From assembly GCA_964608495.1 (NCBI GenBank), contig CAZSOQ010000318.1, positions 1-5,116 of the forward strand: a DNA stretch of 5,116 bases, written 5' to 3'. The stretch comes from JAKORR01 sp964608495. GTDB lineage: Bacteria > Armatimonadota > Zipacnadia > Zipacnadales > FEN-943. The position numbers and the translations under genes are program-made. The notes beneath the pieces were generated by a model. That model had not been told where the DNA came from. It did no database searches and was given only the letters and a program-made list of their open reading frames with translations. Within the stretch, counting starts at the first letter, position 1. Every line of letters starts with the position of its first letter. Of the stretch, positions 1 through 5,116 are shown in pieces.

Positions 1-562
1 ACCCGTGCCTGCCGCCTCCTCTGCCGCCCTCCCTGGGCGGCCCGGGCGCGCCGCACAGGTAGGCTATCGTGCCCTTCTGGCCCGCCCGCATCTGCGAAAG
101 CGGCACCACGGCCGTCTCGACGGCCATGGCCCCCTCCTGGCAGCACGGCCCGGGTGGTATCACGTTGCCGTGCGGGCACTCGCTGGGATGGCCCAGCAGT
201 GTACAGATGCTGCGGGTCAGCTCCGGGCTGACGATGTGCTCCATCTCGCCGGCGATGTAGTCGCCCGCGTCCGGGGGCATGCCTAGCACGTCGCTCATCA
301 TGCGCTCCGCGAGCCGGTGGCGACGCACGATGTCGCTGCCCAAGTGCTCGCCGGCCTCGGTGAGTCGTACGGCGCCTGCCTCGATCAGCACCAGCCCCTC
401 CGCGACCAGCGCTTCGAGCGTGCCGTGGTTGTGCCTCTGAATCTCCGCGTGGTCCACAGGCACCGGCCCTGCTTCGTGCTCCACCAGCAGGTAGTAGAGC
501 GCATGGAGGATGTGCTCCTTGCGCCGCTTGAGGCTCTCGCGTGCACCCTCCGTGGGGCTCAC
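1..562 (-). CDS. DtxR/MntR-family metal-dependent transcriptional regulator with C-terminal FeoA-like segment (partial, runs off left edge)
   Basis: The 187 visible codons encode a probable iron- or manganese-sensing repressor. The start is a GTG whose last bases overlap the feoB stop (GTGA), with a G-rich stretch (GGGGGTGG) just upstream. Residues 11-75 form a short winged-helix region ending in AVRLTEAGEHL. Residues 76-128 match the DtxR metal-binding and dimerisation domain: VRRHRLAERM (80-88), MEHIVSPEL (107-115) and a TLLGHPSECPHG-type signature (121-132). H82, E86, E108 and H109 fit conserved ligand positions of the family, but the site that is usually Cys (DtxR) or Glu (MntR), three residues before E108, reads Gly105. 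Four cysteines cluster at 120, 129, 140 and 141. Residues 151-169 (AVVPLSQMRAGQKGTIAYL) resemble the first strands of a FeoA SH3 domain, followed by an odd Gly/Arg-rich stretch to the edge. Last gene of the fur-feoB operon. The family call is firm; the metal specificity is not known. Confidence 0.85.
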   Translation of the reverse strand, partial: MSPTEGARESLKRRKEHILHALYYLLVEHEAGPVPVDHAEIQRHNHGTLEALVAEGLVLIEAGAVRLTEAGEHLGSDIVRRHRLAERMMSDVLGMPPDAGDYIAGEMEHIVSPELTRSICTLLGHPSECPHGNVIPPGPCCQEGAMAVETAVVPLSQMRAGQKGTIAYLCGAPGPPREGGRGGGRHG

Positions 563-2967
563 AGCACCACCCCCAGACCGCGCAGGGTCCAGTTCACCAG
601 CGCGCCTGTCAAGATGGCCAGCACGACGATCAAGGCGATCATCACGCAGGCACGTTTCAGGCCCTGCTCCTTGATCATCACCAGGGAGTTGGCGATACAG
701 GGCACGAAGAGGGTCATCGTGATGAGTGCGACGACGGTCTGCAGATTGTCCAGCCGACCGTCGTAGCGGAGCTCGAAGAGCCCGGCCGCGCCGTAGTCGC
801 GTCGCAGGAACCCCACGAGGAAAGCGTACGTGGATTCCGGTGGGAGGGAAAGCAGGCTGACGATGACAGGGCGGAAGGCCCGCTCAATCAGGTCGAGAAC
901 GTGGAACCACGAGAGCACGGCCAGGACACCGGTGCCCAGGATGAAGTAGGGCAGCGCCTCGCGCAGGAACCACTCGGCGCGCTGCCAGGTCTTGCGCAGA
1001 ACGTTCGCCGCCGTGGGCAGGCGCAGCAGGGGGATCTCCACGATGAAGTCGGGGCGTGGGCCGCCCAAGATCCTGCTGGCCACATAGCCTGCCGCGAACA
1101 GCTCCGCGATGATGACGCCGAACACCAGTAGCAGGCCCACGGGCCCCACGGCGCCGGCCAGCCCCATCACCACACCGAGCTGAGCCGAGCACGGTACTCC
1201 CAGCGCCAGGAGGAAGGTGACTATGAGCCGGGCGTCGCGGGATTCCAGAATCCGGGCCGAGAGGGTCGCCATGGTGTCGCACCCGAGGCCAAGCACCATT
1301 GGCACACAGGCCCGACCGTCGAGGCCCATGTGGTTGAAGAACCGGTTGGCGAGAACGGTGAGGCGAGCCAGGTAACCCGAGTCCTCCAGCAGGGCGAGGA
1401 AGAGGAAGAAGAAGGTCACGATGGGCAGCACAACGCCGAAGGCCAGGGAGAGGCCCATCGTGATCATGCCGTATTCACCCACTAGCACGTAGCGGGCCAA
1501 CCCGGAGGGCAGATGGCGAGTGACCACGTCATGGAAGAAGGGATTGAGGAAGCCATCCGCCTGACGGTCCAGCACGACAGGGCCCACGATGGCCTCGCGG
1601 GCACCCCTGAGCTTGATGCTCACCTCGTAGCGGGCGGCGTCCGTGCTCGTCCGGAACAGGCCCTGCAGCCGGTAGACGCCCCCGCCCTCGTCCACCAGGG
1701 GCACCGGCAGCTCTTCACTGCCGCCGTCGAGGTAGGTGAGGCGCACGGCCACGCGCGGCCAGCGGGCCCCCACGGCCTGGAGACGCCCCTGCACGCCGTA
1801 GGCTGTGTCCGCGCGCAGGAACCTGGCGCAGCCGGTGCCGGGCCGCAGCCAAAGGGTGAGGTCCGTAGGGCCCCGGGCCCGCAGCACGATCCGCGTCCCT
1901 TCATCGTTCGCGGCCCAGCCACCGGCGAGGCCCACCACAGCCGGGCGGCCCTGATCGCCGAGGGCCATGACCCGTTGGGTCGCCGGACCCATGATGTGGC
2001 TAGACAGGAAGTCCACCACGGTGCCGGCGCCGAACTTGCCCACGACCAGGTACATTGCATAGAGGATCGCGGCAAGGATAACGGCGCCCCACACGGGATG
2101 CATGGTCGCGCTGGAGGCCAGCTCGCGGCCCCGAGTCACGGACACGCGCCGGCGCACGCTGACCGCCTCGCCCAACTCCTCGGCTTCGTGCCAACGGGCG
2201 GCGGCAAGCACGTAGTCCAGCGGCTCACTGAACCGGCTCGCCGTCTGCTCGCGGATCCGGCGGATCTGCCCGACCACGCCCGGCGGGACCCGCTCGGCGA
2301 CCCAGCGCTCCACGCCCTCATCCCCCGCCAGCAGCATCGCCGACAGACCGCGCTTGCCCAGGGGAAGCTCGGGCAGCAGGGCCGTGAGCTCGGCGATCGC
2401 CTCCTCGACGGCGGGGCCATAGTCAACCCTGAGGCGCGGCGGCGACGGCCGCCTGATGGCCTGGAAGAGCTCGCTGATCCCTCGCCGCTCCACGGCCACC
2501 GTGGGCACCACCGGGACGCCCAGCAGATCGCCCAGCTTCTCGGTGCTGATGTGGATGCCCTCGCGCAGGGCCTCGTCCACCATGTTCAGCGCAACCGTCA
2601 CGGGCACGTCGAGCTCCGCCAGCTCGGCCGTGATGCGCAGGCCGCGCGTGAGGTTGCGCGCGTCCATCACCTGCACGACCACGTAGTCGCGCTCGTTGAG
2701 GAGGATGTCCCGCGTGACCAGCTCGTCCAGGCTGAGGGGAGTCAGCGTGTTGACGCCCGGCGTATCCACCACTTCAGGCCACCGGCCCAGCCCACGCAAA
2801 CGTCCCCGAATGACCTCCACCGTCGTCCCGGGGTAGTTGGACACCACGGCGTAGCTGCCGGTCAACAGATTGAAGAGCACGCTCTTGCCGACGTTGGGGT
2901 TGCCGACCAACAGCACCTTCTGCGCTGGCGGCTGGCCGACGGCTCGGGGAGACGGCGCCTGGCTCAA
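559..2967 (-). CDS. feoB: Ferrous iron transport protein B (GTPase-coupled Fe(II) permease) with inserted ectodomain
   Basis: Encodes an 802-residue inner-membrane Fe(II) transporter. The N-terminal cytoplasmic G domain shows G1 GNPNVGKS (22-29), G2 NYPGTT (44-49), G3 DTPG (68-71), G4 NMVD (128-131) and a G5-like VPTVAVERRG (154-163). A helical GDI-type spacer follows to about residue 280. The first membrane segment starts at HPVWG (290-294). Further segments lie near 498-526, 580-634, 667-720 and 743-795, including the two Gate regions. Pore-type cysteines are in GLGCDTMA (C563), GVPCSAQLG (C593) and FVPCIAN (C757). LRRDYGAAGLF (721-731) is also typical of this FeoB clade. The start is TTG, overlapping the fur stop by four bases (TTGA) and preceded by GGGAGGG six bases upstream. 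The stop overlaps the next GTG start by four bases. All key residues are present, so it should be functional. It is longer than relatives because of an insertion at about residues 338-472. Confidence 0.97.
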   Translation of the reverse strand: MSQAPSPRAVGQPPAQKVLLVGNPNVGKSVLFNLLTGSYAVVSNYPGTTVEVIRGRLRGLGRWPEVVDTPGVNTLTPLSLDELVTRDILLNERDYVVVQVMDARNLTRGLRITAELAELDVPVTVALNMVDEALREGIHISTEKLGDLLGVPVVPTVAVERRGISELFQAIRRPSPPRLRVDYGPAVEEAIAELTALLPELPLGKRGLSAMLLAGDEGVERWVAERVPPGVVGQIRRIREQTASRFSEPLDYVLAAARWHEAEELGEAVSVRRRVSVTRGRELASSATMHPVWGAVILAAILYAMYLVVGKFGAGTVVDFLSSHIMGPATQRVMALGDQGRPAVVGLAGGWAANDEGTRIVLRARGPTDLTLWLRPGTGCARFLRADTAYGVQGRLQAVGARWPRVAVRLTYLDGGSEELPVPLVDEGGGVYRLQGLFRTSTDAARYEVSIKLRGAREAIVGPVVLDRQADGFLNPFFHDVVTRHLPSGLARYVLVGEYGMITMGLSLAFGVVLPIVTFFFLFLALLEDSGYLARLTVLANRFFNHMGLDGRACVPMVLGLGCDTMATLSARILESRDARLIVTFLLALGVPCSAQLGVVMGLAGAVGPVGLLLVFGVIIAELFAAGYVASRILGGPRPDFIVEIPLLRLPTAANVLRKTWQRAEWFLREALPYFILGTGVLAVLSWFHVLDLIERAFRPVIVSLLSLPPESTYAFLVGFLRRDYGAAGLFELRYDGRLDNLQTVVALITMTLFVPCIANSLVMIKEQGLKRACVMIALIVVLAILTGALVNWTLRGLGVVL
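1552..1956 (-). other. Inserted extracytoplasmic beta-rich domain within FeoB (about residues 338-472)
   Basis: In related FeoB proteins the first extracytoplasmic loop runs directly from a motif like FGEYINPW to VGEYGLITMG. Here the corresponding pieces are HIMG (324-327) and GFLNPFF (472-478), separated by an additional segment of about 130 residues. The segment alternates hydrophobic and polar residues in strand-like runs, for example TRIVLRA (358-364), TDLTLWLRP (368-376), RVAVRLTYLDGG (405-416), VYRLQGLFRT (431-440) and ARYEVSIKLRG (445-455), and ends with IVGPVVLDR (460-468). This pattern recalls jelly-roll carbohydrate-binding-like domains, whose last strand often reads like xxDDVxL. 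The reading frame is uninterrupted and has the base composition of its surroundings. Topology places it outside the membrane, because the G domain before the first segment is cytoplasmic. The function is unknown; the fold is inferred from sequence pattern only. Confidence 0.7.
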
Positions 2968-3512
2968 TCACTACCCTCCCCCGCGGCCGGCCTCGAGGCG
3001 CGGTCTACCTTGCGGCCGTCCCCACGCCCGGCGACTACCGACTCCCTCTCCCGAACCTTGCGGCACCTCGAGCACATGCCCGACACCTCTAGCGCGTGGC
3101 CGCTCGCGGCGAAGCCGTGCTCCCGGCACGCCTCGGCGATGGCTTCCTCCAGGTCCGGTCGGCGGAACTCGATGACGCGCCCGCAGCGCACGCACACCAG
3201 GTGCTCGTGCTGCTCACCCGCACCCAGACGCTCGTAGATGGTGGGGCCGGACGCCAGGCGCAGCTCCCGCAGCAAACCGGCACGGGTAAGCAGAGCCAGC
3301 GCGCGGTAGACGGTTGCTCGCGAGACCCTCTCGCCTCGCGACCAGAGGGTGTGCCAGAGGTCGTCGGCACCGAAGTGCCGGTCGGCCGAGCAGACGGCCT
3401 CGAGGACAGCGGCACGCTGGGCCGTAAGGCGCACGTCGGCGGCGCGCAGAACCTTACGGGCGTGCTCAAGGGCCGAAGAGGACGTTACGCTTGCCGTGCG
3501 CTGCTTTGGCAC
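2964..3512 (-). CDS. fur: Fur-family metal-responsive transcriptional regulator
   Basis: Encodes a 182-residue Fur-superfamily repressor that would bind DNA when loaded with metal (Fe2+, or Zn2+/Mn2+ in the Zur/Mur branches). The DNA-binding winged helix begins at RLTAQRAAVLEAV (28-40) and continues through HFGADDLWHTLW (46-57) and the recognition helix region RVSRATVYRALALLTRAGLL (62-81). The dimerisation and metal domain starts with HEHLVCVRCGRVIEF (102-116). Two CxxC pairs, C107/C110 and C147/C150, form the structural zinc site usual in Fur, PerR and Zur. The start is GTG, supported by AGGTGA six bases upstream. After residue 150 there is a charged, low-complexity tail of about 30 residues, longer than in most Fur proteins. 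The gene leads the operon and overlaps feoB by four bases, so the sensed metal is probably iron, though sequence alone cannot exclude the Zur or PerR subtype. A palindrome just upstream suggests autoregulation. Confidence 0.93.
   Translation of the reverse strand: MPKQRTASVTSSSALEHARKVLRAADVRLTAQRAAVLEAVCSADRHFGADDLWHTLWSRGERVSRATVYRALALLTRAGLLRELRLASGPTIYERLGAGEQHEHLVCVRCGRVIEFRRPDLEEAIAEACREHGFAASGHALEVSGMCSRCRKVRERESVVAGRGDGRKVDRASRPAAGEGSD
2974..2980 (-). promoter_or_regulatory. feoB ribosome binding site
   Basis: GGGAGGG on the minus strand lies six bases before the TTG codon at 2965-2967, inside the last codons of fur. It decides the TTG start of feoB, since no in-frame ATG with a comparable site is seen nearby. 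The overlap with the fur stop suggests translational coupling. Confidence 0.7.
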
Positions 3513-3518
3513 GCCTGG

Positions 3519-3524
3519 TCACCT
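3519..3524 (-). promoter_or_regulatory. fur ribosome binding site
   Basis: AGGTGA on the minus strand lies six bases before the GTG codon at 3510-3512. It supports GTG as the fur start; the operator palindrome ends only four bases upstream of it. Confidence 0.7.
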
Positions 3525-3528
3525 GCAA

Positions 3529-3545
3529 ATGAGACGCTGTCTCAT
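3529..3545. promoter_or_regulatory. Perfect 17-bp palindrome, candidate Fur/DtxR operator of the fur-feoB-dtxR operon
   Basis: ATGAGAC, a central GCT, and GTCTCAT form a perfect inverted repeat with 7-base arms. It sits two bases downstream of the predicted -10 element and four bases upstream of the fur ribosome binding site, so a bound protein would block transcription initiation. Laid over the 15-base Fur 7-1-7 consensus (TGATAATNATTATCA) it keeps the outer TGA and TCA and 8 of the 14 defined bases, so it is Fur-box-like but not canonical. It could instead be read by the DtxR protein of the same operon. As RNA it would be a 7-bp hairpin without a U-tract, so terminator function is unlikely. 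Confidence 0.65.
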
Positions 3546-3547
3546 CT

Positions 3548-3577
3548 ATCAAACCACGCCAGCCGCCTTCTCGTCAA
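3548..3577 (-). promoter_or_regulatory. Predicted sigma70-type promoter of the fur-feoB-dtxR operon
   Basis: On the minus strand a -35 element TTGACG (3572-3577, five of six consensus bases) is followed after 18 bases by TTTGAT (3548-3553, four of six). The predicted start of transcription falls within the palindrome at 3529-3545, leaving a leader of roughly 30 bases before fur. The fit of promoter, palindrome and ribosome binding site in order strengthens the call. Confidence 0.55.
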
Positions 3578-3683
3578 CCACCCAGTCCACGGGAAGGGGC
3601 CGCGCGCAGCCCAGTGCGGTCCTGCCTAGACGACGGCTCGTGGCTGGGCGGTTCGCCAGCCGCCCCCGCGCCTCCAGGCCGCC
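3578..3683. other. purA-fur intergenic remainder, no gene seen
   Basis: This stretch lies between the purA stop and the fur promoter. No reading frame with coding features is seen. On the minus strand it contains a GC hairpin at 3642-3661 (GGCTGG paired with CCAGCC, with an inner CG pair and one bulged base), but no T-tract follows, so it is at best a weak, factor-dependent end signal for purA. Read-through from purA into fur is possible. Confidence 0.4.
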
Positions 3684-4958
3684 CTACCTGACCAGGGTCT
3701 CGCTCCGCTCGGCCCCGACGGACACCACGGAGATCCCGACGCCGACCAGGCTCTCGATCCGCTCCAGGTACAGACGCGTCCTCTGGGGTAGCTCCTCGTA
3801 GGAGCGGGCGCCGCCGATGGGCTGCTTCCATCCCGGCATCTCTTCGTAGACGGGCTCCACATCGCCCAGGCGGTCCAGGTTGCCTGGCGGGTAGTCGAGG
3901 ACCTGGCCCTCGAGCCGGTAGCCCACGCACAGTCGGATCGGGTCTAGCTCATCGAGAACGTCCAGCTTCGTGATGGCCATCTCGGTGGCGCCGTTGATGT
4001 GAGCGGCGCCACGTACCAGGGGGACGTCGAACCAGCCACACCGGCGCGGCCGCCCGGTGGTCGTGCCGAACTCGGCCCCGCGCTCACGGATCGTGTCCCC
4101 GATCCTGTCGGTCAGCTCGGTCGGGAAGGCGCCGCGACCCACGCGCGTCGTGTAGGCCTTCGCCACCATCACGACGCGGGAGACGGCCGTAGGCGGTACG
4201 CCCGTACCGATACAGCCCCCGCCGCTCACCGGATGGGAGGAGGTGACAAAGGGGTAGGTGCCGTAGTCCAGGTCCAGGTACGTGCCCTGCGCGCCCTCCA
4301 GCACGACCTCGGCGTCGGCCGCCAGGGCCTCCCGTACGAGCGGGCGCAGGTCGCCCACGAAGGGCGCGAGGACGCGCGCGGCCTCGACCAAGGGCTGCAC
4401 TACATCCTCGAGGACAAGAGGGGGGTGCCCGTAGATGATCTCCAGGAGCTTGTTCTTCACTGCCAGTTGGGCTGCGGTGCGCTCCCTCAGCACGGCTTCG
4501 TCCAGCAGGTCCCACATGCGCAGGCCGCGCGGAGTACGGGACGTCTTGTCCACGTAGGCCGGGCCGATGCCGCGGCGGGTGGTGCCGATGCTGTCCGAGC
4601 TCCTCTCTTCGGATAGCTCGTCCAGCAGGCAGTGGTAGGGCATGATGACGTGGGCGTTGCCGCTGACCACCAGGTTCTGGCAGTCAACGCCGCGCTCCTG
4701 GAGGGCCCGGATCTCCTCGACGAGCGAGATGGGGTCTATGAGGGTGCCGTCGGCCATCATGCAGGTGACCTGAGGGTAGAGGATGCCTGAGGGGATGAGG
4801 TGCAGCTTGAACAGCTCATCGCCGACCTTGACGGTGTGGCCGGCATTGGTGCCGCCCTGGTAGCGAAGGACGAAGGCGACGTGCGCGGAGATAAGGTCGG
4901 TGATCTTGCCCTTCCCCTCGTCGCCCCACTGAGCTCCCACCACGACCGTCACAGGCAT
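3684..4958 (-). CDS. purA: Adenylosuccinate synthetase
   Basis: Encodes a 424-residue cytoplasmic enzyme that joins IMP and aspartate using GTP to give adenylosuccinate, the first committed step to AMP. The family signature VGAQWGDEGKGK is at 7-18 with catalytic Asp13. QGGTNAGHT (34-42) supplies catalytic His41. IGTTRRGIGPAYVDKTSR (124-141) and EGAQGTYLDLDYGTYPF (221-237) contribute to the IMP site. GTTTGRPRRCGWFD (298-311) carries the arginines that contact aspartate and GTP. TKLDVLD (330-336) is the guanine-recognition motif. The length matches the usual 420-435 residues and no key residue is missing. The chosen start is ATG, preceded by AAGGAG eight bases upstream; a GTG three codons earlier overlaps that site and would have none of its own. 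It is transcribed from its own promoter through a leader with a terminator-like hairpin. It has no functional link to the iron genes downstream other than adjacency. Confidence 0.98.
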   Translation of the reverse strand: MPVTVVVGAQWGDEGKGKITDLISAHVAFVLRYQGGTNAGHTVKVGDELFKLHLIPSGILYPQVTCMMADGTLIDPISLVEEIRALQERGVDCQNLVVSGNAHVIMPYHCLLDELSEERSSDSIGTTRRGIGPAYVDKTSRTPRGLRMWDLLDEAVLRERTAAQLAVKNKLLEIIYGHPPLVLEDVVQPLVEAARVLAPFVGDLRPLVREALAADAEVVLEGAQGTYLDLDYGTYPFVTSSHPVSGGGCIGTGVPPTAVSRVVMVAKAYTTRVGRGAFPTELTDRIGDTIRERGAEFGTTTGRPRRCGWFDVPLVRGAAHINGATEMAITKLDVLDELDPIRLCVGYRLEGQVLDYPPGNLDRLGDVEPVYEEMPGWKQPIGGARSYEELPQRTRLYLERIESLVGVGISVVSVGAERSETLVR

Positions 4959-4966
4959 GTTCCCCA

Positions 4967-4972
4967 CTCCTT
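4967..4972 (-). promoter_or_regulatory. purA ribosome binding site
   Basis: AAGGAG on the minus strand lies eight bases before the ATG at 4956-4958. It overlaps the alternative GTG codon at 4965-4967 and therefore rules that codon out as the likely start. Confidence 0.8.
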
Positions 4973-4975
4973 GGC

Positions 4976-4999
4976 AAAAAAAACGGCCCGCGGGGGGCC
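4976..4999 (-). terminator. Terminator-like hairpin in the purA leader (possible attenuator)
   Basis: On the minus strand GGCCC (4995-4999), a five-base loop and GGGCC (4985-4989) form an all-GC stem. It is followed by one G and then eight consecutive T residues (4976-4983), the layout of an intrinsic terminator. It lies downstream of the predicted purA promoter and only three bases upstream of the ribosome binding site, so it would stop transcripts before purA unless relieved. It could alternatively end a transcript arriving from beyond the right edge. Confidence 0.6.
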
Positions 5000-5025
5000 T
5001 GGTGATTCGCGAACTGCCTTGCCCT

Positions 5026-5055
5026 ATGCTACCCTCCGGCAGACGCGGATGTCAA
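5026..5055 (-). promoter_or_regulatory. Predicted sigma70-type promoter of purA
   Basis: A perfect -35 TTGACA (5050-5055) is followed after 18 bases by TAGCAT (5026-5031, four of six consensus bases including the key second A and last T). The predicted start is near 5018, giving a purA leader of about 60 bases that contains the hairpin and T-tract. Confidence 0.6.
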
Positions 5056-5069
5056 TGCCCGCGTAGGTG

Positions 5070-5098
5070 TTGTGCCGAGGGCCCAAGCGGGGTATAAT
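5070..5098 (+). promoter_or_regulatory. Possible divergent promoter reading off the right edge
   Basis: A perfect -10 hexamer TATAAT (5093-5098) on the plus strand is preceded after 17 bases by TTGTGC (5070-5075), matching only three of six -35 bases. Transcription would start near 5105 and leave the window. The reverse complement also reads TATTAT, so a minus-strand promoter with its -35 outside the window is an alternative. Confidence 0.35.
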
Positions 5099-5116
5099 AC
5101 GTCTACTACAGGGGGC

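Noticed and set aside
317..1131. Plus-strand open frames opposite the DtxR gene and the feoB 3' end
   Set aside because: No protein family features; the minus strand in the same place encodes conserved DtxR and FeoB motifs.
1513..3237. Plus-strand open frame of 574 codons opposite feoB and fur
   Set aside because: It spans the feoB-fur junction, is rich in His, Arg, Pro, Gly and Ala without any recognisable motif, and is explained as an antisense shadow of GC-rich genes with strong third-position G/C.
3642..3661. Hairpin after purA as an intrinsic terminator
   Set aside because: The stem is short with a bulge, and no T-tract follows on the minus strand.
3096..3801. Plus-strand open frames across fur, the intergenic gap and the purA end
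   Set aside because: They cross gene boundaries, have no convincing motif, and lie opposite well-conserved genes.
3999..4616. Plus-strand open frame of 205 codons inside purA
   Set aside because: Antisense shadow of a complete and highly conserved purA.
4959..4967. GTG at 4965-4967 as the purA start
   Set aside because: It overlaps the AAGGAG ribosome binding site; the ATG at 4956-4958 has correct spacing and places catalytic Asp13 and His41 at their usual positions.
1..5116. Mobile elements, CRISPR arrays, tRNA or rRNA genes
   Set aside because: No transposase, repeat-spacer pattern, terminal inverted repeats or RNA gene signature was seen on either strand.

Overview
The window is a GC-rich bacterial chromosome segment in which all four genes lie on the minus strand. 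Read in the direction of transcription, from the right edge to the left, they are purA (adenylosuccinate synthetase), a Fur-family regulator, feoB (ferrous iron transporter), and a DtxR-family regulator that runs off the left edge. The likely origin is a high-GC, non-proteobacterial bacterium, perhaps a Firmicutes-related, Chloroflexi-like or candidate-phylum lineage. The hints are FeoB of the HPVWG / GCDTMA / PCSAQLG type seen in clostridial, Geobacter-like and related bacteria, strong AAGGAG-type ribosome binding sites, GTG and TTG starts, and a T8 intrinsic terminator. The phylum cannot be fixed from this sequence.

Layout: positions 5026-5055 carry a good sigma70-type promoter for purA. 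Between it and the purA ribosome binding site, at 4976-4999, lies a GC hairpin followed by eight T residues, which looks like a leader attenuator. purA occupies 3684-4958; the ATG, not an upstream GTG, is the best start. The 171-base gap after purA (3513-3683) holds a TTGACG/TTTGAT promoter and, directly after its -10, a perfect 7-3-7 palindrome (3529-3545), a strong candidate metal-regulator operator. From there fur, feoB and the DtxR gene form a tight operon. fur/feoB overlap by four bases (TTGA) and feoB/dtxR overlap by four bases (GTGA), so translation is probably coupled.

How the genes work together: FeoB is a GTPase-gated Fe(II) permease in the cytoplasmic membrane. It is co-transcribed with two iron/metal sensors from unrelated regulator families, Fur upstream and DtxR downstream. 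The DtxR protein appears to carry the start of a FeoA-like SH3 segment; no free-standing feoA is visible. purA belongs to AMP synthesis and looks like an independent unit, although no convincing terminator separates it from fur.

Most notable points: (1) an insertion of about 130 residues, predicted to be a beta-sandwich, in the first extracytoplasmic loop of FeoB; (2) the Fur-FeoB-DtxR arrangement; (3) an atypical DtxR protein with a short DNA-binding region, a Cys-rich motif and a Gly-rich end where FeoA should continue; (4) the fur operator palindrome; (5) the putative purA attenuator. Long plus-strand reading frames opposite feoB, fur and purA are shadows of GC-rich coding DNA.
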